Below the pieces are notes generated by a model. The model was not told where the DNA came from. It did no database searches and worked only from the letters and a program-made list of their open reading frames with translations. The translations under genes and the position numbers were made by a program. 64,000 nucleotides of DNA, from contig UZAN01039928.1 in NCBI GenBank assembly GCA_900618425.1, forward strand, positions 1,790 through 65,789, in the 5' to 3' direction. The DNA is from Echinostoma caproni. Taxonomy: Eukaryota > Platyhelminthes > Trematoda > Plagiorchiida > Echinostomatidae. Positions 46,651 through 59,239 of this stretch are shown one piece after another (the stretch's first letter is position 1; each line of letters starts with the position of its first letter).

Positions 46651-49600
46651 GTGCACAATGTCTTTGCATGGTGACCGTTACTTGCATTGAGAGACGGTCA
46701 TTAAGTGTTTTATCTCTAGGTTATACGTGTCCGTCGATTGTCTGAGCGATTGGTCATTCCGAATGTTCACATTCCCTGAAATGAATATTTTGACACTGAG
46801 TTCGTTGTCCACTCATGTGGATATAAGACGTGAAAAAGTCACTTGACGTGTCAGTTTTCCTCATTGAACCAAACACAAATGAATGACTATGGACAACTGT
46901 TGTTTTTTTACCTTTTCTAGAGTACCTACATCAGTTTGTTGAGTTAGAACCGGCACCGCGAATGCAAACCGTTCACTCTATTCGATTCCCCAACTGTATC
47001 ATTCAACGTTGGTAATATGCATTCCACATCGCTTATAAGTACGATTCGAGCAAATCCTCCTTTCTAAAATCGAGGTTTTCGATTGAACTCAAATCAGCTA
47101 AGCGGTTTCCTACTAGATACAGACCACAAGCCAAATGTGCATTCCAGGAGCAAGTATTTTTAATTACATACTGACAGATTTATAACAACTTTCCCTCTTT
47201 GATATCATCTTGAAAGAAATGTCTAGTTGGGATAATTTTTTATGTTAGTGAATAGTGATACTAACTGAAATGAAGGTATTTGGTGATCTCCCGGAGGTTT
47301 ATTTTTTAATGACACCAACATGTTTTGGTTTTGGCGAGTTTTTGCAGCGTTTGTTCTTACTACTGCATCAGCTACGGTCAGATAAGTCGTTCAGTGACAA
47401 GATGGCTCTGGGCGTTGTACCCGTCCTGAGCATATTTGGTAACCCACAAAAGCATAAATTCATTTGGCCGTATGATTTAATTGATCACAAAACTTGTTCA
47501 TTTAAAATATACCTCTCCCTCTTCTAAGGAACGGAAGTCAATCGTGATCAGTTGCCTAAGATGTGTTTCTTGGGCGGGGACGTGGGAGGGCAACCATTGA
47601 GAATTGATCAACCTGTATTTTTTTCTGATGTAATTTAGAGTACGCTAAATGCGTGTCACTTTGTCTGTGCATATCAACGTAAGTATAAACAAGGTGCGCA
47701 CATACACACACAAGGACTCTAACTTATTGACAAGTGGAAATGAGCGCCCAAGTGTGAACGTATCACTGTTTATTCATAATTTAGCTTCTATTAATCACTC
47801 ATCCAGTCATTTTTCCGGATCACAGAGTTACAGAGAAAGTGTTACATCTCACGTCCATTCTTCTATCAAATCTGTTTCATCTATATCTGTATGTTTTAAC
47901 CACATAACAGTTCACGTAATGACGACCAATTCAAAGTGTGCTAAACCAGAGCAGTGTGACACAAGCAACACATTCACAACGAAAAGGGAAACCCTCTCAT
48001 AACACTAGAATATACGTGTGTAGTCAAGACCAAATCACGTCTGCTTGTGCACATAATGAAGCACGTGATTCGTTCTATATATGAAACCGAGTAGACTTGA
48101 ATAGAAACAATGAATAGCATTCAAATTGTAAGTATTTTCTCCTTGTGCACTGGGATGGAAACCGTGCTACTGAAAAATCTTCCATAGTGGGAAGATAAAA
48201 TTGGCGCAATGTCACGTGAGCTTATCTATGTACACACACACACACACACACGGGCACTGTCGCACTTGCACAAACTGGAAATTGGTTGGAAAGGTCACTA
48301 TCAACCCCCGTGCACAAACAACTCAGCGGTAGCATTCAAACAGCCTACGGGTAAGAAAAATACCCATGCAGGCCGGATCACGTGCACAATTCATTACAAT
48401 CACTGATTGTCATTAACCACAATCCGGCGGGAGCCAGGTAACGTGATTACGTTGCACTAGTCAGTCGATCTCGTTGAAAGAACAGACCTGAGTAACGGGA
48501 ATGGAAGTGATAGAGAGAGTAGGGAAAGGAATAGGGTAATTAAATATGATCGAAGGGTTTTCATTATTGTCACATATGTGAAAATACTGCACACTAAAAC
48601 TTTCGGTATCCCTCAACTTTCAGGTTTGATGCACTTTTGTCTCGATTGGTTTTCGAGAAAATTTCCATATTCCTCCTAATGACATAATGGCGTCATGGTT
48701 TTCTTGTTCGCCAACAACCATTCAATCGATTGTTAACAACGCAGGTTGTGACTCCGGATTTCTTCATATAATGACCGTGCGTCAATCCAAATACAGGATA
48801 ATTGACAAAGCGGGTTGCTAAATGGTATGTTGTAAATATGAACTTGAGGTAATTTGGTACTGTTGTAAGCAAACAAATTTAAAAACAAAAATTGGTTCGT
48901 GTGTTGAGATGCAGAGAAATCTCCCCCGGCATAACGCCAGCCACCTAGCTCAGTTATGCTCCTCTATCCTTCAAGTCTATCTGGGGAAACATCGGTTTCA
49001 TCTCTTCACTATCCAATTATCATCAATTATTATCGAAAATTTGTTGGCGAATGTTATTAGTATCCAATCTTTTATCGAGTGAAAAAAGAAAATATTTATT
49101 ATTCCGAACTGGAATTTTGTTCGTTAAAGTGTACAGTTTATAAACTCCCGCTGGAAACAGCATACTGGTGAAATTCCTTCATTGGATTTGCATCACAATC
49201 ATCATTATCGACCTTTTCTACTCAATGCTAGAAACAAGGAGATTAAGTCATAACCGGAGTTATCATTTGGGCAGCAAGAGGTTTAAACAAAACTCATTTT
49301 TCTCCCGGCTTTTTTACTCCATGTGCGCGGCAAGGTTCAAGCTTTATCTGTCAGAATTTGCACCTGGTTGCACGAACGATGAATTATCGAAAGACTGTAG
49401 AAACAGCAACAGTCATTACTTGATATAAAACGCACATACGCTTTCTTTTGGTTTGTGAACAAACATCCGGGACACAATTGTTGTGTATCTGACACGCTGG
49501 GGCAGTTCTAGATCTTTTTAAAGTTACCCAAGAACTATTATCGACACTGTATTCATGTCCTGACCAATCAGTCGATTGAAATTAGGAAAGTATGCGGTTA

Positions 49601-50180
49601 TCACTGCAACGCTGCTTATTCTCCATGAAATAAACTTCATGTGGCTGATTAAAAAGTATCCACCAAACGCACAGTTCAAAAATCCCGGAATCCGCACAGA
49701 CACTGTCAACAGTTTGTGCTTTAATTAGATGTTTTATTGTCGATCTCGAAATATGACAATACTGCAAGACGCGTTTGATGCATGGTATCGATCGATAATT
49801 TTTGAGTATTTCGAATCATCATATACAAACAGAATGAAATCCCTCTGAATTGAGCCGGTCTAAGGTTATCACGGTTTATAAACTAAGGCATATTACTTCA
49901 TGAAATACAGTTTTTCGCGTCTGAATGCCAATATTGCTAAGCATTAATCTGAAAATGTGTTTATTAGGTATTCCCAATCAAATGTGTAATCAATGCATGA
50001 AATTGCATGGCGTATAAACTTAAATATTTCTTTAAGAAAAATCTCGCAATGTTTAGATCATGCCTATCACCAACACGTTTACCTCTTACAATATAGTGTA
50101 CAAGTTTTATTTTGAAAACTTTCATTCATTGCCATGTGGTGGTAAATTGTTTCTGGGTTACGAATATTTCCAGTTTTCAG
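46651..50180. other. Mostly non-coding; one possible micro-exon; (CA)n at 48232-48251
   Basis: At 47639-47678 a strong acceptor (TTTTTTTCTGATGTAATTTAG) and donor (CAAC|GTAAGT) enclose only 40 bases with two open frames, which is too short to judge. A minus-strand acceptor with a long CT tract near 48490 opens just 8-13 codons. The frame at 49168-49428 begins with a hydrophobic run but lacks ATG and borders. Confidence 0.3.
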
Positions 50181-51248
50181 TGTATTCGTTCCTACGTCGA
50201 CTCACATCCGATTCACAAATGTAATTGGGCAATAGACTTAGACATTCTGCAGAACGTAGTTGACCCCGAGGATTCAGATGGAACACTGAAGGTTGCATCG
50301 GCTTTTCAGGGTGATTAAAGAAAGGGGCTAAACAAAAGCTAGGTCACGAAAAACACCGTTTCCATGGATCACACAGGTGTAGGAGAATTCGATTTCATGT
50401 GACCTGAGATAACTTCGATGCACGACTGCGTTGAAGCTGCTGCGTTTTTTTTCGGTACACAGTGACTGTTTCTTGTTTACTGCAAAAGTTAGGTTGATGT
50501 TTGTGTTGCTCACATCAGCTCTGTAATGCAAACATGTGATAGGAGATTGTTCGAAAATCACTTAAATGGTTTGGGCTTACTTTGCAATCTATGTCACACC
50601 TAATCGAATGAGTTCAAGCTTATAACGGATACGTAGCATTGTTTTATTTTTCCTTAAATTAGTGTTCACCTTTGAGAACGTAAATTTCTGGGTCAACGAG
50701 TGGGATATTTGTTCACGATGGTGGTCGCCTTTGTCATGGTACCCACAGAACGTGCCTCATCCCTACGAACTACATCAGGCTGTGCGTAAGTTACGGTCGA
50801 CGCTGAACGAGATTCAAAGGAAAATCACGGGTGAAAACTAACCAATCTGTCTTCGAGAGTCGTTATTTTCCGAACCTGCAACCTATGTCACAGAGTGATT
50901 TCACTAGTTTATTCTACTTTCGTTATGCATATTGCATTGGTTCTCTGCTCTCAATGATTGACTTTCTCATCCACAACGCCCGATAAGAAACCGTTCAATA
51001 TTTCTCCCATTTCAGTACTTTTGGTTTACGTATACAAAAGTTTGACGACCACTTTCGGCGACCGAGTATACGTTGTGTATATCTACAAAGTTTACAAGGT
51101 AAGTAACTCTACAACCTTTTTGGTAAATCCTCATGTTTTTGTCTACCATTAATTTACACCTGGTTAGCAGATGTCACCCAAAGTAAGCCATTCATACCTG
51201 CGCGATTTAAGTAGTCCCCTTCGATATTCTCCTCATCACTGTGTTTAA
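50181..51248 (+). CDS. Candidate multi-exon gene fragment: three to four phase-compatible exons, unknown protein
   Basis: Exon 1 (50181-50310) follows TTTCCAGTTTTCAG, phase 0, 43 codons plus one base: NWAIDLDILQNVVDPEDSDG is its centre; donor CAGG|GTGATT. Exon 2 (50663-50785) follows TTTTTCCTTAAATTAG, completes the codon, and gives FTFENVNFWVNEWDICSRWW SPLSWYPQNVPHPYELHQAV, leaving one base at GTAAGT. Exon 3 (51016-51098) follows TTTCTCCCATTTCAG, completes the codon, and gives LLVYVYKSLTTTFGDRVYVV YIYKVYK, ending in phase 0 at AAG|GTAAGT. A last exon (51171-51248) could follow: MSPKVSHSYLRDLSSPLRYS to a stop. All joins keep phase. If the exon 2 donor is ignored, exon 2 reads on 18 codons to a stop. 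Trp/Tyr-rich; no family recognised. Confidence 0.45.
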
Positions 51249-54209
51249 CCCTCGTACCAGTCGACCGGATAGTGTTGACCTTGCCAGTGAATACTATCGT
51301 CATTCAATTCAAAAGGAACACCATTTTAGTCAGAGCCAATCGGATCCGCACGGCTGGTTTGTCAAATAAGTAAATGAATTCGTGTTGAATCCGAATGGGG
51401 CAAGATCACGTGCAACTTGTTAGTCGATTTCAAAGGATGCATCTGGATAAGCTCAGTGCAACGTCTCTGGGTCGAGTGCAGAAATCACAGTCGATTTGAT
51501 TGTTCACAGCAGCAGAACCAAAGATTCCCACATGCTGTCAGTTTACGGGGAAAGACGGTGTGAAGTGAGGTCTTGAAATCACTGTACACGTACAGTACAT
51601 GTAAGCTGTAGTCAGCCGTGCTAATTTATGACCCCAGTCGAAGATTTTCACTGCCGACCTCACAGACAGAACGTGGCCATATTGCACACTTGGTCAATCG
51701 GGCAGCACTTGGCATAATTTTCATCCACTGTAATACCCAGCCACGGTATTCATTCGAACTAACATCTAACGGCAAACTAGTGCACAAATTTCCATGACTG
51801 GACCGTTGGGGAAAGATGAAGTAAACAGGATTTCGTGCAGTTCAAACGATTGTTCAAGCTTGCATTCACTAAGAGTTTGGATAAATTTATCTTTTTGCCT
51901 AAAAAGAAGCAGGTTTAATGCATGACAAATGTCAATCATCGGTTGACATTTAACCGGACCGAGCTTCACACTTAATGAAACAATCCAGATGTCAGCTCAC
52001 GAGCACATGTGAATGCACAGATTTGATCGACTGGTTAAATTTCTCAATCTGGGTTATCAGTTCTACACCAGGAACTGCCAAGAACATGAGTGCGTGCATG
52101 AGTGGAATATTCGAACGGCCTCGTTGTGAGGAAAGATAGAAACGGTAGATCTAGTTGAGTGCAGGATAAAAATCATATGCTACTTCATTCATGCATACGA
52201 GTGTATCGATTTCGTATGTGAAATTCGAAAATAGACCACAATCAACTAACTTGTCTCTTTTTTTAACAAACTCAAACGGTAATAGGTTACTTTATTCTCA
52301 AGAACAGTGAAGCAATGTCCTGAAGTAGCCTCAGATTGGTTTTAGATTCCAACACATTTATACCCAGCAGTTTCAGTTAGGGTTCCGCACTTTCGGGCTT
52401 TCCAGCAGGAAGTTGTAGATATATCACCGAGAGAAAGAACGGGAATGGAAGAAACAGAGATGTATAAGGCAGGTGAGTAGATTCACCAATCTCAATAGTC
52501 CGGTATATTACCGGGAGATTAATCAACCTGTGTTCAGAAAACAGTGGAAGCCTAACAGGATGTGCATTGCTTGCTTGCTTATTCAATCAATTGCATACCT
52601 CCACTACATACAAAGAAAACTTTTCTAGTGATCTACATGATACACTTCATTAGCTGCATTTTGATAAACCCGTGATAATTGAATACTTACTTTTGGATTA
52701 ACCTTCACATCATCTGTCCGATATTTCCACGGATGGAGTTTGAACTCTGCTCAGCGAACCCGGTCACAATTTCTTGGTTGGCTAAAAACAACCATGACAG
52801 GCAACGTAAAATTTCCCTCAATTATGAAGGACCTGTTCAACTCGATGAATTAGCCACAGTTCTCGTGCACCCCACTGTTGTAGAAATCGCGTTTATTGTT
52901 TTGAAATGCTATTCATCTGAAACATTCGTAATTCTGGAGAAAAGAAACCACCTGGAACATCATCCAAATCGACACCAGTTTAATGGTCTTTGAGAAGCCT
53001 TGAATTGTAATCGCAGTTGGAACTGTATTTTGGGCAAACAAATCATGATTCTCGCGCGTGTAAAGCCGAGTTTATGATATTCGCATCAGTAGAACGGGAA
53101 CTTGTCTTGCATACAACCGGTAATTTTTCACTTGAGTGAAATAAAACACTTTGATAGTCACGGAGCAAAACAATATTTTGACGAGACACAGTCAAACATA
53201 GACGATCACCGCATATCACGGTTTGAGCGGTACGGTGGATATAGTGGATCCCAAATGCGGCACTTACATGCATTAAAAAGATCCATGCACTTTACTACTT
53301 TTAATAACGATTGTATTTTATTGGAAAAACACAAAAAAGATGTATAGTGTCTCACTCGATCTTTTATGGTTCAGCAGTTGAGTGATTAGATGAGGTTACT
53401 ACAACAACAACTAGTACTACTAGTCACACTCAGCATAAGATCTAGGCGTGTTTTAACCCCATCTTACCTACTTCATGCACAAGCTGAAAATACTACCCAA
53501 ATGAATTTTGCTTAAAGTGAAGCTTTATACGGGTGATCGGATCTGGTGTTTCATGTGCGCGGCGGCGGCGGTGATGTGAAACATGCATGCATTGCATGTA
53601 ATCCAGAACCGATTGGACTACAGTTCCGTTCAAATTAAATAAACTGGTGTTAAGGAATAGTGCCACTTTTGAAGTGAATCAGCAAGACAGGCACTTTTTT
53701 GACGACCTTGATTTCCTTAGATTTAAACCATAGGCATGTATAAATCGAAATATTCCACTCGATGGTAAACCATACTTATCGTGAACTTTAAGCGTCCATT
53801 TGTGCACTGTGAACAGTTTGACAATTAAATAATACCAATTGCCTGCCACCTCGAATGAGACTGGACTGCGGTGTGAATATTGCATTTACCGCTGCTCAAG
53901 ATGATGATAACGATGACAATGAGGAGGTGTACGACGGTGGTGATGGTAACCATCAATAGTAACTATATACATCGAACACAAACTGGTCCGTACGCTCAAA
54001 TCCAACGATGACACATTTCATCATTATTTGCGTTTGCAATATTTAAGAAATCATTTACACTTTCACACGGAATTTTGTGATGTCATCTCATTCATTTTTT
54101 CTCAACTGCTTCGAGTTTGGAAAATCAATAGTCCTAATCCTTTTTCTTATACAACAAATTCACGTTCCATACAGTTTTCAGCTAATTATCTTTATTCCTA
54201 TTTATATTA
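51249..54209. other. No firm gene
   Basis: A 104-codon plus frame at 52679-52993 (containing KISLNYEGPVQLDELATVLV) reads like protein but has no good acceptor. Its minus strand has a strong acceptor (TCATGGTTGTTTTTAG) with a frame that stops before the GTAAGT donor. One of the two may be real. Confidence 0.25.
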
Positions 54210-54356
54210 TCATATTACAAATGTTGAGGTTATTTTATGAGAAAAATCTGTTTTTTGTTGTATGAACCAGTCAAAAGTCTGCAGTGGTAGTGATGCTGAC
54301 TTCCTTTCTGTTAAAATATAAAAATTCATTCTTAATAAATTTTTCCACAAACAACG
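54210..54356 (-). CDS. Candidate terminal exon, unknown protein
   Basis: A long CT-rich minus acceptor (CTTTACGTTCATTCACTAG) is followed directly by 48 open codons in an AT-rich stretch: RCLWKNLLRMNFYILTERKS, ASLPLQTFDWFIQQKTDFSH, KITSTFVI and TGA. The other strand also holds open frames, so strand choice is uncertain. Confidence 0.25.
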   Translation of the reverse strand, partial: RCLWKNLLRMNFYILTERKSASLPLQTFDWFIQQKTDFSHKITSTFVI

Positions 54357-54744
54357 CTAGTGAATGAACGTAAAGAAAATTGAGGAAGGTCTGGTCGCTG
54401 TGGCCGTTCTGATGGTGACAGGAAGGATACGAGTATCCTGTGTGTTGATGCGCTAGTCAATATTACCGCCCGATCGTCCCCGCTTGACCTGTGCTGTATG
54501 TATTTGTAAACAAAGCGGCTGTAGGTTACCGGCCCCCGGCATGAACCCTGAAAGTATTCACTTTTGCTCACTCAGTACGGTGTAGTGCCTGGGATAGATC
54601 TGAACTCTCATGCTCAACACCTAGGCTTGGTAAACAACTATTGGTGCATCCTTTTAATTGTTGGGTCTAGTGGAGTAATCAAGCAAACACGAAAGCAAGT
54701 TTGGTACCCAGCTGAAAAATAATATCTAGTGCCCAGATGAACAG

Positions 54745-55070
54745 GGTTTGTGGCCCGCAACAAGCTCGTACACATGGATTGTGATATATCTTGTGAATGA
54801 AAAATGAAAAACGGTCTCATCAGCTGCCCAGTGGCCGAATGCATGGCATGCTTGCCCATGAGGTCATTGGTTCGATCCCCAGTTGGTTGATGGGTTCACA
54901 CTACGGCTGCTGAGACCCAACCAGGTCAAAATAGCTGTCCAGTGCTTCCTAGCTTTTCAGTTCACGCTTCATTTGCTCTGCATACACGACGAATTGAACT
55001 AAATCCTCCATTACTTACCTGAAAAATAATATGTTGGCACAAACCCCACTGTGCCAGCATGCCAAACGAA
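54745..55070 (+). mobile_element. tRNA-derived SINE or composite repeat (family B, copy 3)
   Basis: The unit starts well before the tRNA-like head: GCCCGCAACAAGCTCG (from about 54753) and GTGATATATCTTGTG recur in the copy at 56455. Then come TGGCCGAATGCATGG (box A), TTGGTTCGATCCCCAGTTGG (box B), GACCCAACCAGGTC, and GCTGTCCAGTGCTTCC. The downstream part includes TTTACACGACGAATT-like sequence. The shared upstream part suggests a composite element, or a head-to-tail unit larger than a simple SINE. Confidence 0.65.
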
Positions 55071-56340
55071 TAGCAAAGTCGTATGAACCCATTCCGTTCA
55101 CTACGGTCTGTAGAACCACAGATTCCCGGAAACTGAAATTATTTTAGAACATTAAAATCGAATGTGGGAGGTGGGTGGGGGAGAGCATTCAACGTGCATT
55201 ACAATCGGCCACAACAACAACAGCATTACAATTGCATTGCAATTTCATCGCCTTCCCCCGGGCAACTCTGTTGTTCCTTTGGACAGATTGCCGTCATGTT
55301 GCTCCACACATGGAGCCAGTCTACGATAAACAAATTTGGTAACTATGTACGCATCAGTAGGATTCTACTGACGAAAATACTCTCGATTATGTTCAACATT
55401 GAGAATTTTGTTTTGACAAATCTCACGTGATTGGCTGTTGAAATCCACTGTCTGACACCAGCACTAGATCCTTAGAGAAACAAATCGGTGTGTATTGTCT
55501 GAAAAGCGTTTGAATTTGCAAACAACCGTATAACTTGTATATTCAAAGCCTGGGAATATTGAATAAAAATGCGGGATTGCAAAGAGTCAAATGAGCCGGA
55601 AAAATTGAAGCAAGTACTACAACCACGGTGCGTAGTTCAAACCCGTAATCTGGTTCTTAACTTATTGAGTTAAGCTTTCCGTCATAGGCAATGCGTGAGG
55701 TAGCTACGGAAGGCTATTGTATGTATTGATTGCTATTCTAAGGTACGCAATACACAATGTGAATAAAATCGACTGTAATTTCTACCACTGTGGGTAAAAA
55801 ATTGTCTGATTCGACTGATGTAGTTTTGGGCTAGAAAAGCACTCAATTGAACGGTGTCGTGGTTGAACCTTACTGAAGTAACAAAAGCATATGCACATAC
55901 ATGTATCACGTCTTGGCATTAAGTAGTTCGGTCACCATATGTTTGCTCGTATCGTCACACCTTTGTACACCTCGTACATTTTTATTCACTGGAATATTGC
56001 AAATCAGGCTGAAACACTGAAGCTGTACAGGGTGTGCCAGAAGGTGTGACAATACGGCCACAATGTGTAAATCTCAAATCAATCTGTGGTGCAGCGTGTG
56101 ACCGCCACACCTTCGCATTTGCTAACCAAGCTTTGCAACACTAACATTTATAGAAAATAAATTGTTTCAAAACATGCTGACTTCAGAGTATAGTTCAATA
56201 CTTTTTGATCTGGTTCACCTACAGTGGTATGACGAAAGTTTGTGCATCGAGACTAAAAGACTACGGGTTGTGGCTAAGGCTTGATGGGAAAAGGTGTAGT
56301 AGTTGAGTAACCTTTATCTTATATGAAGACACCATCGTGT
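55071..56340. other. No gene seen
   Basis: An 88-codon frame at 55164-55430 begins in a G-rich patch and has no motif or borders. Confidence 0.3.
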
Positions 56341-56344
56341 AAAT

Positions 56345-56760
56345 AAGGTGTGAGCTGAAAAGCTGGGAATCACTGGACAGCTGCTTCTACCTGATAGGGT
56401 CTTGGGAAAGTTTTCAGTCGAGCCATAACCTCGGGAGGCTAGTGTTGAGATGAGCGAGATTCGTTGCCCGCAACAAGCTTTCGAAGAAAGGTTGTGATAT
56501 ATCGTGTATATTCCAAATACGAAACAGTTTGATCAGCCGTCCGGTGGCCGAGTGGGAAGCACGCTTGTGTTCTGCGTGTGAGATCCCGGGTTCGATCCTC
56601 AGTTGGGTCGACGGATTCGTACTGTCGATGACACCCGAAAGAGGTCGAAACCACTGTCCGGTACTTCCCAGCTTTCAGCTCACGCCTAGTTTACACCATC
56701 AATTCTTCATATTATCAAATCGAATCTTCCATTCCTCACATGTAGCCTACATCTTCACAG
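56345..56760 (+). mobile_element. tRNA-derived SINE (family B, copies 4 and 5)
   Basis: A fragment in minus orientation (about 56415-56345: ACCCTATCAGGTAGAAGCAG, CTGTCCAGTGATTCCCAGC) lies just left of a full plus-orientation copy. The full copy starts with GCCCGCAACAAGCTTTCG (about 56467) and has TGGCCGAGTGGGAAGC (box A, about 56546), CGGGTTCGATCCTCAGTTGG (box B, about 56588) and ACTGTCCGGTACTTCCCAGC. This is the best-preserved copy of the family in the window. Confidence 0.65.
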
Positions 56761-57552
56761 ACAATAGACTAAACAATTGGCCTCATGCGTGTTGTAAAAA
56801 CAGCTGCCTTTGAATGCCATCTTTCGGTCCGTTGAGGAACTTAAACCCAGGTTCTGCATAGCCTGCTAAGCAGGTTTTCAGGCAACAATCACTGAAAAAC
56901 GTCTCAACCTTTTCGTGCTAAATTTAACTGACCGACTGACTGACTGCTAATCGGAGGAGAAAATACAGGATAGCATACGCGCCTGTAACTCACATTACAT
57001 GTTCATTCATCATTCGGTACTCTAAACATTTCTAGTGCGAAAAAATAAAAACGATGGAAAAGACAAGTTAGCTTCTTATGCACATACCACATTAAAATAA
57101 CCAAGCATTTGAAGCCTTCTAGTTTTCTGGGTAAGACGATCTACAGATCAATACTTTTGCACAAATAACTTTCCCAACTAGACGCTTATTCCTTAACTGA
57201 TGTTGTTACTGTAGTTTTTCATGGTAGTGCTCCCGAAGATTGGTTTACCGATGTGATTATAATGAGAACAATAAAGATAGGTCAATCAGAAAATACTTTA
57301 TTGGGATCAGTTTCTCGTAAAATGTCTAGATAACATAATAATAAGAATGAGCTACACCATCGCCGGACAGCACGAGGGTACTTCCGTTCGCAGCAGAATA
57401 TGGTCCAATGTATCCAGTCTTCCGGTGCATATTGTTCAATTGCGTATCTCGTAGCCACGGTAACCACTCGCTGACTATAATTGCGATTGCATCGGGTTCT
57501 CGATCATGAGATCAAACAACTGAAGAGTAAATTACTAAATTTGATATTGCAG
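56761..57552. other. No gene seen
   Basis: Intergenic, with a (GACT)n-like patch around 56930-56945. Confidence 0.3.
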
Positions 57553-57597
57553 TGAATATTCACATGGTACACACCCTGGGGAATACAAGTTTATCCT
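57553..57597 (+). CDS. Possible small exon upstream of the 58.6 kb gene
   Basis: A modest acceptor (TTTGATATTGCAG) and a good donor (CCT|GTGAGT) enclose 45 bases with two open frames, for example EYSHGTHPGEYKFI. The phase does not fit the exon at 58630 directly. Another tiny candidate (58131-58157, between an excellent acceptor TTTTACTGTCTAG and GTGAGT) has the same problem. Both are weak. Confidence 0.15.
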
Positions 57598-58629
57598 GTG
57601 AGTAGAAAATAACCGTGCACGAGTAGTATTAATATTGCGATCATTGCTCTCCGTCAAATCCATCATTATTATGCCCACTGGAACGCTTTGAATAACTATA
57701 ACGTCAACTGTAAGTCACAAGATGAATGTAGTCGTTAGCCCGCAAGAGTCATTAATAAAACTTTGAATCAGTACGCCTCCAAATTGATTAGATGGATCGT
57801 TTTCCGTGAGACCGAAAGGTGTACAGTAGAGTCTTATATTCGAGTGCTTTCCGTCAACCCGTGTGTCACTCAATGTAATACTGTTCCGCCTTCATTCTCA
57901 CTAACGATGACTTAGTTCTCTTTGTAAAGTTAATATTTGTCATGATGCTCCTGCAATTTCCTGACCCTTAACCTGTAACTAAAATTGAAGATACACATTT
58001 GAGGCTTCTAGCTGGTCTGTGCACATATTCCAAACTCCGCTAAGATAGAAGAATTTCTGTGTATGGTGCATAAGGTGTTCATGTGATTCTCCATGGTTTC
58101 CCGATCATTTTTTCACCTTTTACTGTCTAGGAATTGGGGTAAATAACTTATCTGCTTGTGAGTAAATTGTATACGGAACACTGATGGACTCCTTAGGGCC
58201 GCAAAGATAGACTATAATGACATAAATCATTTGTCTATCTGCTTTTTCGTAATGCAAACAGGTACAAAATTTGTTACTCAAGAAACATAGTATAACTCTG
58301 TCTGTGAAACTAAAACATGACCCCGACAAAACACTTCAATTTTGATAAACACTCAAAAATACTCTCTTGTTCCTTTTGAATATCACAGTTTGGTTGGTTT
58401 GACGGAACGAGTGTACAGTATGTTTTACGATTATCACTTTGCGAATGTAATTTCCATATGAATCTAATCTGGACTTGATCACCGCTTGTCACAGTAACTA
58501 CTATCAGTTAAGTACACATAGAAATCCTGTTTCTATTCGAGGTCCCTTGCTACATTTGTTTCTTCTACGCCGGTCATCTCACATTAACATCTTTCACCTT
58601 CCCCCCCCCCGGCCACCTCCCGACTGCAG

Positions 58630-59189
58630 GATGTACGGAAACAGCTTCACCCGAATCAGTATAATCGCATCACCTATCGGTGTGACTGGTTTCACGCAGG
58701 TCCTGTGATTGGTCAGTTCTACTTGATCACGGGTAAGTCATACAGTAGTTCAGCATGTTTTACCGCATTTTATTGATGCAATGATTACAATACCTAACGC
58801 ACATTTACTGTCTACGAGACGACACAAATGGGAAACATTTGGCTAATTAGATATTACCATTGAAACTCCATATGGAACAATTTCCTGAGACATTTTTACC
58901 GATTTAGTTGCCAAATAGTTGCAAGTATACCGAGTACGGCGTTTACACAGGGAGTGTAAGTGTAATTAGGGCCCATTATCAACGTCGTGAAGTGACCGAT
59001 TTACTTTATATCGAATGAGTGCATAACATACTCATGATTTAGTCGAAATATCTTTTATGAAACACGGGAGAGAGGGAGTAAAATAGGATACAGAAAAGTA
59101 CGGTTTTTTTTGCGATTTCAGTTCATTATGAACATACGGTCGTTGAGACAGTCTGTTACCGAACTGCAAACCGGTCACTGATAAAGTAA
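58630..59189 (+). CDS. 3' end of a gene: two phase-compatible exons, unknown protein
   Basis: Exon 1 (58630-58732) follows an ideal acceptor (a run of C ending CGACTGCAG) and ends at ACGG|GTAAGT. It is open in one frame only: DVRKQLHPNQYNRITYRCDW, FHAGPVIGQFYLIT, one base left over. Exon 2 (59122-59189) follows GGTTTTTTTTGCGATTTCAG, completes the codon as Val, and runs HYEHTVVETVCYRTANRSLI K to TAA. AATAAA lies at 59227-59232, 38 bases behind the stop. The joined segment alternates polar and hydrophobic residues like beta strands, with two Cys about 27 residues apart, but I recognise no family. This is the best-supported exon chain of unknown identity here. Confidence 0.55.
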
Positions 59190-59226
59190 AACGAAAGATC
59201 TGTTTCTCAGCAGAGTATTTTGGGTG

Positions 59227-59232
59227 AATAAA
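59227..59232 (+). promoter_or_regulatory. Polyadenylation signal AATAAA
   Basis: It lies 38 bases downstream of the stop at 59187-59189, directly before an ambiguous base (59233) and a G-rich run that could act as the downstream GU/G element. Confidence 0.45.
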
Positions 59233-59239
59233 NGTGTGG

